DNA of 15,214 nucleotides from an uncultured Sulfurovum sp. (GTDB lineage: Bacteria > Campylobacterota > Campylobacteria > Campylobacterales > Sulfurovaceae), in contig CAMZNQ010000225.1 in assembly GCA_947313765.1 (NCBI GenBank), positions 1 through 15,214 on the forward strand. The letters are read 5' to 3'. A model generated the notes under the pieces. The model saw only the letters and a list, made by a program, of their open reading frames with translations, was not told the DNA's origin and did no database searches. The first letter of the stretch is position 1, and each line of letters begins with the position of its first letter. Shown here piece after piece: positions 7,237 to 14,593 of this stretch. A program made the translations under genes and the position numbers.

Positions 7237-7791
7237 TTGCAACTCTTAAAATTTATATTTGGTATTATCCTCGCACAACTAGCAACAGCTACTTTAGTAT
7301 ATTTTGCTCCTAATGAACTTACTATTCAGAGTGTAGCACAAATTACTATACCCATGCTTTTTATCTCTTTGATTATCTCTTTTTGGTTTACATCACTATC
7401 TGCACAAGATAAAAAAGATGCAATATATAAAGTTCAAAGTAATTTTGCAAAAGAGAAGGAGAAGATAAAAGTAAAAGCAGAAAAAGAGAAGATAAAAACT
7501 ATGAAAGATGCTCAAAAAGAGATTGTTCACGAGGCTACAAAGACTCATGCAAAGGCAAACTTTAAAGTAGGTGCTTCTTTTGCAGGTGTTTTAGCTATTG
7601 GTGGTCTATTTGTATTTGCACAAATGGTTACAGCAGGATTGTTAGTAATGAGTGCAACTGGTGGTGTAATTGGAGGGTACTATTGGCGTGGAAAACGGCT
7701 TAAAAATAGTGGTGGAAATCTTAAAGAACTTCAAAATAATAGAAATATTAATGATTTGAAAGTTATAGAGAATAGGAAATTGATTAATTAG
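7237..7791 (+). CDS. Membrane protein with charged coiled coil and glycine-rich segments, TTG start
   Basis: The 184-residue product starts at TTG 7237, with AAAAAAGG about 8 bases upstream; no in-frame ATG exists between an upstream stop and this point. It has two hydrophobic helices (about 5-24 and 32-54), a strongly charged Lys/Glu coiled coil (about 57-108), then a hydrophobic region (about 111-148) with small residues and GG pairs (IGGLFVF, ATGGVIGGYYW), and a basic tail. The glycine-rich part could be a helical hairpin packed in the membrane. I do not recognise the family. It is divergent from the 495-residue coiled-coil membrane protein and shares its 139-bp upstream region, so a functional link is possible but unproven. 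Confidence 0.7.
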   Translation: MQLLKFIFGIILAQLATATLVYFAPNELTIQSVAQITIPMLFISLIISFWFTSLSAQDKKDAIYKVQSNFAKEKEKIKVKAEKEKIKTMKDAQKEIVHEATKTHAKANFKVGASFAGVLAIGGLFVFAQMVTAGLLVMSATGGVIGGYYWRGKRLKNSGGNLKELQNNRNINDLKVIENRKLIN

Positions 7792-7846
7792 TTTATTAAA
7801 ACCATCTAACTATTAATAGAGTGGTGTACTACCCCATCATAAATGA

Positions 7847-7867
7847 CGGAGATTCATAGAAACTCCG
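7847..7867. terminator. Weak hairpin between convergent genes
   Basis: CGGAG (7847-7851) pairs with CTCCG (7863-7867) across an 11-base loop. It is placed between the plus gene ending at 7791 and the kinase gene ending at 7870. There is no U-tract on either side, so only position and a 5-bp GC-rich stem support it. Confidence 0.3.
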
Positions 7868-7869
7868 AA

Positions 7870-8973
7870 CTAAATAGATACAATCATATCTTTTCTAAAG
7901 ATAAGAGTAAAAGCTGTTCCTTCATCTACTTTACTCTGAACCTCTATTTTTATCTTTAGTTCACTACATAATTTCTTAACAATATGTAAACCTATACCCA
8001 ATCCTCGTTCATGCTCTTTGTAGAATCTATTGAAAATTATTTTTGCATTTTTAATTCCCTCACCTGTATCTGATATGGTAATACTCTTTTCTCCAATTTT
8101 AACTATCACATCTCCATCTTTTTTATTATATTTAGAGGCATTAACTAAAATATTATCTAAAATCCTACTAATTGATGCCTTATGAGTATAGATACGTATA
8201 CTCTTACCCTCTATCAAAAAGTTAAGCTTTGGATATAGATTTTCCAATGGTTCAACACGCTCATAAACCAAATCTAATAGGTCAAACTCTTCATTCTGTT
8301 TTGGATGCTCTTTTAGATAATTTCTAAGATTATCTTGTAGAGATAAGATAGTATCCAAAGAGTGTTCAATTCTATGAATCTTATCGTAACTATCTTTTGT
8401 CTTTGGTAATGTTTTAACATTCAATAGAAGAGAGCTAATAGGTGTATTGAAATCATGAAGAATATCTTTTATAAACTCTTGTGTAAGTTTAAAAGCTTGA
8501 TTTAATGGGTACAAAGAGTAAAATGAAAAAAATAGAGTAAAGAGTAAAACTCCTAAAGTTGCCATACTAATCTCTTTAATTCGATTATCTTTACAAGTTT
8601 CTATCTTCTCCTTGTAGCTAGAGACATCATAACTTATCTTGAGATATAGATTGTATTTGGGAATAGAATAGTATTTGTAAAATAGATTATTCTCCCTATA
8701 TAAAATATCTCTATTTTTACCCTCTTTTTTTAAAAAACTATCTGTGAAAATATCTTTATTCTCATTAAAAAACTCTATCTTATAATCAGAACAAGCATAT
8801 ATATTATCATCCATATTATAATTACAGATATCCATATTGTAAGAGATTGATTTTTCTAAATTTTCAACTTCATTCTTATACTCTTTATAGAATATAATTG
8901 ATGTAAGTAGCTCTAATAGTATAAAAAAAGGTATAAATATTCTAAGAAATCCATTAATTTCAATTTGATTCAA
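7870..8973 (-). CDS. Membrane-bound sensor histidine kinase
   Basis: The 367-residue protein has a membrane helix at about 8-28, a periplasmic sensor of about 105 residues (29-135) with Cys50, Cys61 and Cys127, and a second helix at about 136-156. The dimerisation helix carries the phospho-accepting His173 in ILHDFNTPISSLLLNV. The ATPase domain shows the N box (DNILVNASKY, 273-282), G1 (ISDTGEGI), F box (IFNRFYK) and G2 (GLGIGLHIV). There is no HAMP or PAS domain. It autophosphorylates and passes the phosphate to a partner regulator, here surely the 8960-9592 product, whose gene it overlaps by 14 bp. The stimulus is unknown; the sensor does not match a domain I can name, and its cysteines could be redox- or metal-linked. 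Confidence 0.95.
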   Translation of the reverse strand: MNQIEINGFLRIFIPFFILLELLTSIIFYKEYKNEVENLEKSISYNMDICNYNMDDNIYACSDYKIEFFNENKDIFTDSFLKKEGKNRDILYRENNLFYKYYSIPKYNLYLKISYDVSSYKEKIETCKDNRIKEISMATLGVLLFTLFFSFYSLYPLNQAFKLTQEFIKDILHDFNTPISSLLLNVKTLPKTKDSYDKIHRIEHSLDTILSLQDNLRNYLKEHPKQNEEFDLLDLVYERVEPLENLYPKLNFLIEGKSIRIYTHKASISRILDNILVNASKYNKKDGDVIVKIGEKSITISDTGEGIKNAKIIFNRFYKEHERGLGIGLHIVKKLCSELKIKIEVQSKVDEGTAFTLIFRKDMIVSI

Positions 8974-9592
8974 TAGTATAACCTACACCTCTAATATTTT
9001 TTATGTCAATATTAAGTTGTTTTTTTAACTTCACAATTGCAACTCTTAATGCATTTTCACTATGAAACTCTGTCTCATATAGCAAATCATCTTTTGAGAC
9101 AACTCTATCTATATTTTTAAAAAGTGCATCTATCAATTTAAATTTTGAATAACTCAAATAGATTTTTTTATCCTCTTTAAATATATCTCCTGATAGTATA
9201 TTATATTTAATATCATTTACCGTAATTAGCATATCTTTAGATAATTTTGCGTTAAGCCTAATCAATAACTCTTCAGGCATAAACGGTTTTTTAATATAAT
9301 CTTCTGCACCAACTTCAAAACCTTTTGCTATGGTCTCAATATCTTGATTTGCAGAGATAAAGATAGTTGGTGTATTGTCATCTGCCTCTTTAAGGCTTTT
9401 AAGAAGTTCAATTCCATTCATATCTGGTAAATTAATATCAAATAGATAAACGTCATAGTTATTATAGAAAGTTTTATCTAATGCATCTTCTGCACTCTCT
9501 ATACTATCTACCTCAAAATCATGTTGTGCTAATAATTCTTCAAGCGTTTTACTTAAAGTAATGTCATCTTCTAATAGTAATATTTTTATCAA
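8960..9592 (-). CDS. OmpR/PhoB-type response regulator
   Basis: The 210-residue protein has a receiver domain (about 1-115) with the acidic pair E8/D9/D10, phospho-acceptor Asp52 (YLFDINLPDMNG), switch residue Ser80 and Lys102 before Pro103 (YIKKPF). A winged-helix output domain follows (about 128-208), ending in the typical RGVGYTI hairpin. Length is slightly short for the family (220-240), with a compact linker. It lies between the small secreted-protein gene (24 bp upstream) and the kinase (14-bp overlap), a three-gene operon. The operon promoter carries two phased AATTGT repeats (9915-9930) that would suit binding by an OmpR-type dimer, so self-activation is a reasonable guess. Its other targets are not visible. 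Confidence 0.95.
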   Translation of the reverse strand: MIKILLLEDDITLSKTLEELLAQHDFEVDSIESAEDALDKTFYNNYDVYLFDINLPDMNGIELLKSLKEADDNTPTIFISANQDIETIAKGFEVGAEDYIKKPFMPEELLIRLNAKLSKDMLITVNDIKYNILSGDIFKEDKKIYLSYSKFKLIDALFKNIDRVVSKDDLLYETEFHSENALRVAIVKLKKQLNIDIKNIRGVGYTIESN

Positions 9593-9616
9593 TTTTTAAC
9601 CTCTACTTATCTTTTA

Positions 9617-9847
9617 TCAAGAGTTTTTATCTCTATGTGATTGTGCTATCTTCTTTTTAATAAGCTTTTCTATCTCTATTCTCTCTTCATCTGAAGCACT
9701 TTTTGCTTTTTCAATCAAACTACTAATATCCATTGAATCACTATTTAAGCTACCACTCTGTGTTAAATCACTTTTCTTAATTGTCTCTCCAAAAGATAAA
9801 ATGGGAATCAATAATAGTATAGTTAGTAATAAGTATTTTAATCTCAT
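9617..9847 (-). CDS. 76-residue secreted protein leading the two-component operon
   Basis: ATG at 9847 follows AAAAGGAATAAATT, a good ribosome binding site. Residues 1-20 form a clear Sec signal peptide (MRLKY, then leucine/isoleucine core, SFG before the likely cleavage site at ETIKK). The mature part of about 56 residues is highly charged: a Ser/Asp-rich half, then a Lys/Glu helix (DEERIEIEKLIKKK). I know no family for it. As the first cistron before a response regulator and a sensor kinase, it may be a periplasmic accessory to the sensor, or simply a target gene that carries the shared promoter. The first idea is inference from position. Confidence 0.75.
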   Translation of the reverse strand: MRLKYLLLTILLLIPILSFGETIKKSDLTQSGSLNSDSMDISSLIEKAKSASDEERIEIEKLIKKKIAQSHRDKNS

Positions 9848-9902
9848 AATTTATTCCTTTTAAAATTTATTAAATACATAATAGAGCTATCTCTACAATC
9901 TT

Positions 9903-9930
9903 ATTGTAGCATAAAATTGTTGTTAATTGT
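9903..9930 (-). promoter_or_regulatory. Extended -10 promoter with phased direct repeat upstream of the two-component operon
   Basis: On minus the -10 is TACAAT (9908-9903), preceded by TG plus one base, an extended -10, about 55 bases before the ATG at 9847. No TTGACA-like -35 exists. In its place are two exact ACAATT sites (plus AATTGT at 9915-9920 and 9925-9930) whose starts are 10 bp apart, the spacing used by OmpR-family dimers. The -10 itself is one arm of a 7-bp inverted repeat (9893-9899/9903-9909). Confidence 0.5.
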
Positions 9931-10021
9931 GTAATTATATTAAATATAAGAGTAAAAAAAGAATATCTAACTTAAAAATAGTATCAGTTGTGGTAGTTAG
10001 ACTAGAAATAGATGTTTGATG

Positions 10022-10048
10022 TTCCAGCCAAGTAAGGTTTGGCTGAAA
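10022..10048 (-). terminator. Stem-loop after the 62-residue gene
   Basis: In minus-strand RNA a 10-bp stem forms: seven pairs (CAGCCAA with TTGGCTG), one G-U pair and two A-U pairs, around a 7-base loop. The stem is longer as minus RNA than as plus RNA, where the G-U becomes an A-C mismatch. This fits a transcript end 21 bases after the stop at 10069. There is no U-tract, so it may be a 3' stabiliser rather than a strong terminator. Confidence 0.45.
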
Positions 10049-10068
10049 ATGGAGAAGAGCTAATTTAA

Positions 10069-10257
10069 TTATGAAACCTTTTTATATGATTCATCAAGCT
10101 CTTTAAATATCTCATCATATCCTAACCCTAACAATATCATATCAACATCATCTGGATTAAACCCATGAGCATTTACATAACGAACAATACTCTCTGTAAC
10201 ATCACTATCTACATAGTGTTCACGCATCTCTAATTCTATATTTTGTATCTCTTGCAT
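10069..10257 (-). CDS. 62-residue acidic hypothetical protein
   Basis: ATG at 10257 has AAGGAT seven bases upstream in the mRNA. The 62-residue product is acidic and mostly helical in appearance, with no signal peptide and no cysteine; it contains NAHGFNPDDVDMILLGLGYDEI, reminiscent of small regulatory or adaptor proteins, but I recognise no family. It follows the multihaem cytochrome gene after 66 bp that contain a good separate promoter (10294-10323) and is followed by a stem-loop (10022-10048), so it probably forms its own short transcript. The role is unknown. Confidence 0.65.
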   Translation of the reverse strand: MQEIQNIELEMREHYVDSDVTESIVRYVNAHGFNPDDVDMILLGLGYDEIFKELDESYKKVS

Positions 10258-10293
10258 AATTTTTATCCTTATTTATTTTAATATTGACAGTTT

Positions 10294-10323
10294 ACTATAT
10301 GAGTATTATCAGACTATTATCAA
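10294..10323 (-). promoter_or_regulatory. Sigma-70-like promoter with 11-bp direct repeat for the 62-residue gene
   Basis: Minus strand: -35 TTGATA (10323-10318), 18-bp spacer, -10 TATAGT (10299-10294), about 36 bases before the ATG. TGATAATA occurs twice in the -35/spacer region (plus TATTATCA at 10304-10311 and 10315-10322), 11 bp apart, which would place two copies on the same DNA face. It begins right at the stop of the cytochrome gene. Confidence 0.55.
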
Positions 10324-12690
10324 CTATCTTTTTTTATTGAAAAACCAAAATATAAAAATCAATACAAATATAAGAGGTAACCCAATCTGTACCCAAGCAG
10401 ACATTTTAACTATCTTATTTAAGATACCATTATGCGTCTCTTTATCTATCTCAACCCCTGCCATGTTAGCTATATGATTCATGGCTGAAATAGCCAAATC
10501 GCCATCTGGAATAGTTTTATGACAAGAGTAACAAGCTCCTTCCCTATCAAGTTTAGAACGCTGTTTGGCACTCAAAGGATTAGCCAATCTCCAATGGTTA
10601 TCAACAGTTTGAACTTGTGTTCCATTCTCATCTATCATAACAGAGTAATCATGTTTAAGATTTTTAATTGCAGGTATCTGTTCATCTACTCTCTTAGGCA
10701 GAATTTTTCTATCTGCTGTCATTAAATCAACTACTAGAGTTTTAGTTTGGTCTGAAAAATATTTACCACCATTAATTCCCATACCAATAGCCTTTTTAGA
10801 AGTATGGCAACTCTCACAACTTCTTGATTTTTTAGATATGGTATGAGGATTTACTTGTGACATAGTAATTGCATTCTGCCCATCATCTCCTGCACCCTCT
10901 ACATTTGGAATTTTTACAATATGGTTTTGTAAAAGTGCTTTTCCATCTTTTCCTATGACTGTAATGGTTGTTTGACAACCTGGGATAGTAGGCGAGACAC
11001 GTCCCTCTCCATTAACACTTAGAGCTGGATTTTCCCAACGCAAGTAACTTCTTGTCTCTGTTACTTTACCATCTACTAAAAACTCTTTAAGATTTCTCTC
11101 TCCTGTTTGACCATGAATATCATGAGCATGAGAGGCAGATAGATAATCAGGATTCTGTTTTCCATTAGAGTAGTCTATCTTAACATGACAACCATAACAT
11201 TGAGGAGCCCAAGTAGCATGACAAGTATAACACTCTAGCTTATTGGTATGAGCCTCTATCTTATCCATAGATACTAAAGCCTTTTTAGAGAGTTTTTTAT
11301 CCTCTTTTAGTTTTTTAAGAGGTGTAAGTTCAATATCTTTACCTGAAGCTAAATGCATCATAATCTTATTGCCATGACGAACAACTTTAGTCATTGGATT
11401 TCCTCTAGCTGAGAGTAAAAAACCATCTCCTTTATCTTGTGGGATAGCACCTTTTTTCAGATATTCTGCTAAAGTTTTAACCGTTCCTCTAGCCTTTCCC
11501 TCTTTTGGTTTCAAGGCAAATTCATCAGAGTAACCAAGAGGTAACTCCCAAGGGTAGCTCTTAGTAGTTCCATGACAATCTTGACACTCTATCTCAACAG
11601 CTCCAAGATTTGCACCTGTCATAAAACGATCACCATGCATATCATTTGAGGTGTGACAATCTTGACACAACATACCTTTTTTATAGTGTATATCTTCTGT
11701 TAAGTGAAGATAACGTTTAGTGTGAAGCTTAGGTTGTCCATTCCCCTCACTATCAAAACTACTCTGATACTCCGTCTCCATTAAACCTTGATATGAAACC
11801 CCTATCCTTTTACCTCGATTATGACAGGTAGTACATGTCTCTACTGGGATTCCTGAGTAGTCTACTCCATGAATATTTACTTTTACTTTTCGTGAAGATT
11901 GAATCTGATGAGTTAAAAGATGTCCATGTTTATTGTGAGGTATCTTACTGTCATTTCCCTCATAGAAACCATCATTAGAGTAAGGAACATGACAAGAGGC
12001 ACACCCCATTCCACGATAATCTCCTCTTCTACTTCTACCTTTTCCACCCGTGTGACAACGTAAGCACTCTTGACGTAAATAGGTATATACAGAGAGTAGT
12101 GGGTCTTTCTCTACCTCTTGGGCTGTTGGTGCTTTTGGTAATTTTGTTGATTTTTTAGGAAAAGCTTGTGGCTCTTTTGAAGATAACTCCTCCATATACT
12201 TTTGGTAGGTTTTAGTTCCCAACCGTTTATGAGTATTGTTAGAATCATAGTTTGACTCCCAATGGTTATATCCATCAGATTTACCAAATGACCACAATGC
12301 ACCATGAATCTTTCCTGCTTCAGTATTCATAAGTGAATTCCATTGAGATTTTACCTGCTCCATGTGACACATTCCACAAGTATTGATATTTATCCATTGA
12401 CTTGTAGGAGAGGGATAGAAATCTTTTGGACCTTTATGGTTTTTAAAATAATCTAACGTTCCTGAATGTGAAAGGTTTTTATCATCTACATTTGGATTTC
12501 CACCATGACAAACTACACAATCATTTCCTTTTGCTCCTGCTCTTTTTGCCACTTCCAAAATCTCTTTCATCATTTTAGAACTATTATCTCGAATATGCTC
12601 AATTCCATCATGACAAACAATACAAGAGTTTTTAGCAAAAAGCTCTTTTGCAAATATTATATATAGTAGTAAAAATACTATTTTTTTCAT
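10324..12690 (-). CDS. Membrane-anchored dodecahaem c-type cytochrome
   Basis: The 788-residue protein has a signal peptide (1-19, before KNSC) and twelve CXXCH haem-binding motifs with Cys at 23, 58, 105, 209, 230, 286, 342, 369, 487, 498, 625 and 720. A single hydrophobic helix follows at about 763-784, then KKR, so it is tethered to the inner membrane with the haem part in the periplasm. Haem spacing is uneven: a close pair at 487/498 and long haem-poor stretches (110-205, 374-486, 503-624) that could hold folded or substrate-binding parts. Extra histidines (for example HAHDIHG near 521-527) could be distal ligands. It should carry electrons between quinol-side or periplasmic partners and an acceptor, but I see no signature of nitrite, hydroxylamine or tetrathionate reductases that fixes a reaction. 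The start has AAAGGAT upstream, inside an inverted repeat. Confidence 0.92.
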   Translation of the reverse strand: MKKIVFLLLYIIFAKELFAKNSCIVCHDGIEHIRDNSSKMMKEILEVAKRAGAKGNDCVVCHGGNPNVDDKNLSHSGTLDYFKNHKGPKDFYPSPTSQWININTCGMCHMEQVKSQWNSLMNTEAGKIHGALWSFGKSDGYNHWESNYDSNNTHKRLGTKTYQKYMEELSSKEPQAFPKKSTKLPKAPTAQEVEKDPLLSVYTYLRQECLRCHTGGKGRSRRGDYRGMGCASCHVPYSNDGFYEGNDSKIPHNKHGHLLTHQIQSSRKVKVNIHGVDYSGIPVETCTTCHNRGKRIGVSYQGLMETEYQSSFDSEGNGQPKLHTKRYLHLTEDIHYKKGMLCQDCHTSNDMHGDRFMTGANLGAVEIECQDCHGTTKSYPWELPLGYSDEFALKPKEGKARGTVKTLAEYLKKGAIPQDKGDGFLLSARGNPMTKVVRHGNKIMMHLASGKDIELTPLKKLKEDKKLSKKALVSMDKIEAHTNKLECYTCHATWAPQCYGCHVKIDYSNGKQNPDYLSASHAHDIHGQTGERNLKEFLVDGKVTETRSYLRWENPALSVNGEGRVSPTIPGCQTTITVIGKDGKALLQNHIVKIPNVEGAGDDGQNAITMSQVNPHTISKKSRSCESCHTSKKAIGMGINGGKYFSDQTKTLVVDLMTADRKILPKRVDEQIPAIKNLKHDYSVMIDENGTQVQTVDNHWRLANPLSAKQRSKLDREGACYSCHKTIPDGDLAISAMNHIANMAGVEIDKETHNGILNKIVKMSAWVQIGLPLIFVLIFIFWFFNKKR

Positions 12691-12698
12691 ATCTTATC

Positions 12699-12721
12699 CT
12701 TTAGGTGTATTTTACCTAAAG
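12699..12721 (-). promoter_or_regulatory. Perfect inverted repeat covering the cytochrome ribosome binding site
   Basis: CTTTAGGT (12699-12706) and ACCTAAAG (12714-12721) are exact complements with a 7-base loop. In the mRNA the second arm ends in AAAG, the core of the AAAGGAT ribosome binding site, 8 bases before the ATG at 12690. Folding would hide it. As DNA it lies just downstream of a TATATT box (12727-12722), so it could equally be a repressor operator. Confidence 0.5.
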
Positions 12722-12742
12722 AATATATTTAAAAAGTTGATA

Positions 12743-13498
12743 TTAATATTGAGGTTGATATAGATTATATTCGTAATATTCGCCCAAACAGTTTTTAGAG
12801 TCAAGTGTATCATCAATAACATTAGGAGATTTAGAGGCTAAACAGTCATCATTTATTTCAGCAATAACTCCTAAATCTTTTTGTAGATAGATATATGATA
12901 TATCATCTTTAGACTCAACAATACCATTTGTATAGGAGACAGAATCTATATACTCTTTTTCAACTCTAGTATCTACAACTGTTTTAGTTATACATTTTAT
13001 TTTCATAATATTATGTTTATCATCATAATTTGTATATTCCAAATAAAATTGCTTATAATTATCAATAAAACCATCAATAGTACAATTTTCACTAATATTA
13101 GTATCTCGAACACCAACTTTTTGTGTACCAATTTTTAAAATCTCTCTTTTACTCTCTTTTATATAATTAGAGACCTTATCGCCCTTATTAATATATCTTT
13201 TTAGAATTTTAGTACTATTTGAGTCAAAATACTTTATAGTTACTTTATCATCAATAATAGTCATACTCCTACTAAGAATATCATCTTTTTTAATAGTAAT
13301 TAGATTTGGTCTAACAGTAACATCATCTACATAAGTACTATTTTTTGTATGTCCATCTACAGTAATAATATGTGTAAAATCTTTTGTCATACTTGTTCTT
13401 GAAAGATAATCTACAATATCAATTTTCTTTTCACTACTAGATGAGCCACATCCAACAAAAGCTAAAATAGATACTATTAATATTAAATTTTTATTCAT
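12743..13498 (-). CDS. Lipoprotein of unknown family, upstream of the cytochrome gene
   Basis: I chose the ATG at 13498 because GGAG lies 6 bases upstream; an ATG four codons earlier would put that GGAG inside the coding sequence and has no good site of its own. The 251-residue product starts MNKNLILIVSILAFVGC, a lipoprotein signal with lipid-bearing Cys17, then SSSS and charged residues. No Asp follows the Cys, so the outer membrane is the likely place. The rest is rich in beta-type stretches with Asp/Lys/Tyr and four more cysteines (139, 169, 219, 237), which could form two disulfides. I recognise no domain. It ends 52 bp before the cytochrome gene, on the same strand, so they may be expressed together. 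A TATACT box at 13535-13530 could start its transcript. Confidence 0.75.
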   Translation of the reverse strand: MNKNLILIVSILAFVGCGSSSSEKKIDIVDYLSRTSMTKDFTHIITVDGHTKNSTYVDDVTVRPNLITIKKDDILSRSMTIIDDKVTIKYFDSNSTKILKRYINKGDKVSNYIKESKREILKIGTQKVGVRDTNISENCTIDGFIDNYKQFYLEYTNYDDKHNIMKIKCITKTVVDTRVEKEYIDSVSYTNGIVESKDDISYIYLQKDLGVIAEINDDCLASKSPNVIDDTLDSKNCLGEYYEYNLYQPQY

Positions 13499-13568
13499 TA
13501 CTAACTCCATAAATTTATTATTTAAAGGTAGTATAATCTTTAAATTATTTTTATTTACTTAAAAAAAA

Positions 13569-14132
13569 CTATTTTTTCAAAGATAGACAAGGCATTTCAT
13601 TTGACTTTTCAGCTATTTTATGAATAAATTCATTACTAATTTTATTTTCTATTTTAATCTTAGAGACAACACAAATATCTTTTTCTGTAATCTTACTAAC
13701 TAAAGCATAAGGTGTTGTAGTCTCCTTATCTCCAGAATTATCATTAACTTTTAATCTAAGAATCATAGATATTGGATTATTAAAATCTTCATATCTATAT
13801 ATCCACTCTAAATCGGAATGTAATGAGATATATCCTTGTGAAACAAGAGAACCAAAGTCTAACTCATATCGTCTATTATCTCGTGATAATACAATAGTCT
13901 GTTTTATATCCCCCTCTATCACAACAACTTTCATACCATCAAACGATTCACACTCCTCAATACTACCTAGATTATCACTCTCTAAAGTTTGACAATCTTT
14001 TGGAGCAATAGAGCTATAACTACTCTGATATATAGAGTCAATATTAGAATCTTTTGGACTCTTTGCCTCCAATAATACACCACCCATTAAAAATGAGAAA
14101 ATTATTATATAATTAAATATATTTATATTCAT
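13569..14132 (-). CDS. Secreted 187-residue protein with four cysteines
   Basis: ATG at 14132 has AAGGG about 5 bases upstream. Residues 1-23 are a signal peptide (hydrophobic IIIFSFLMGGVLL, LEA before the cleavage site). The mature protein has cysteines at 47, 61, 154 and 182, an arrangement fitting two disulfides. The middle reads VVVIEGDIKQTIVLSR (69-84), then LDFGSLVSQGYISLHSDLEWIYR (91-113). This resembles uncharacterised periplasmic proteins in which a cysteine-flanked segment is followed by an EGDLR-like strand and a LEWR-like strand, but the match is by eye and weak. It is 25 bp after the DoxX gene and 70 bp before the lipoprotein gene, so it sits in an exported-protein cluster. The function is unknown. 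Confidence 0.7.
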   Translation of the reverse strand: MNINIFNYIIIFSFLMGGVLLEAKSPKDSNIDSIYQSSYSSIAPKDCQTLESDNLGSIEECESFDGMKVVVIEGDIKQTIVLSRDNRRYELDFGSLVSQGYISLHSDLEWIYRYEDFNNPISMILRLKVNDNSGDKETTTPYALVSKITEKDICVVSKIKIENKISNEFIHKIAEKSNEMPCLSLKK

Positions 14133-14157
14133 AAAAACCCTTTTTTATAAACACCTA

Positions 14158-14538
14158 CTATTTAGAACTTTTTTTATCTATTTTCCATAGTGCAAGTGTC
14201 AATCCTCCAATAAGGTATAACATTGGAAGTTCAATACTCCATGCCCCATGCTCTCCCAAAGAGAATATAGTATCTCTACTAACCAAATAGATAGCAATAG
14301 CCATATTAAAAGCAACAATAGCACCAGAGAGACGTATATATTTACCAAATATCAATAGAACTGGAGCTAAAACTTCTCCAACATATACACCATACTTAAC
14401 ATATTGACTATATGGAACTTTTGATGCCACTAACATCTTTTCAATATAATCTACACCATGCATAACTTTATCCATACCATGAAATAGAAGTAAAATACCT
14501 AAACCCAAACTTAAAAAACGTAAAGCGTTAATATTCAT
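14158..14538 (-). CDS. DoxX family membrane protein
   Basis: The 126-residue product has four hydrophobic helices (about 5-20, 48-65, 69-87 and 101-118) and the DoxX pattern: LLLFHGMDKVMHG (16-28) with the HG..K....G signature, GEVLAPVLLIFG (54-65), and an acidic residue in helix four (ELPMLYLIGG). DoxX-type proteins are small inner-membrane proteins linked in various organisms to thiosulfate:quinone oxidation, redox stress or unknown roles; the DoxD/DoxA quinone oxidoreductase pairing is not seen here. The start has AAGGAT about 7 bases upstream and its own TATAAT box. It lies 25 bp before the secreted-protein gene, likely the first cistron of that transcript. Confidence 0.88.
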   Translation of the reverse strand: MNINALRFLSLGLGILLLFHGMDKVMHGVDYIEKMLVASKVPYSQYVKYGVYVGEVLAPVLLIFGKYIRLSGAIVAFNMAIAIYLVSRDTIFSLGEHGAWSIELPMLYLIGGLTLALWKIDKKSSK

Positions 14539-14560
14539 AATTTTAATCCTTTTTAAGGAG

Positions 14561-14566
14561 ATTATA
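14561..14566 (-). promoter_or_regulatory. Consensus -10 box for the DoxX gene
   Basis: On minus the sequence TTAGATATAATCTCC contains a perfect TATAAT (14566-14561), 22 bases before the ATG at 14538, in the 55-bp gap after the LicD gene. No clear -35 is seen, which is common in Campylobacterota. A short TCCTT/AAGGA inverted repeat (14547-14559) lies between box and start and overlaps the ribosome binding site. Confidence 0.6.
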
Positions 14567-14593
14567 TCTAAGTTTGTGTGAAAATATTCTTTT

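Noticed and set aside
10519..10725. Short plus-strand frame inside the cytochrome gene
   Set aside because: It lies opposite a coding sequence with two haem motifs on either side; shadow.
12111..12305. Second minus-strand frame inside the cytochrome gene
   Set aside because: It is in another frame of the same strand, within continuous multihaem coding sequence.
13508..13510. Earlier ATG as the lipoprotein start
   Set aside because: The GGAG ribosome binding site lies between this ATG and the one at 13498, which fits the later start and gives a normal lipoprotein signal.
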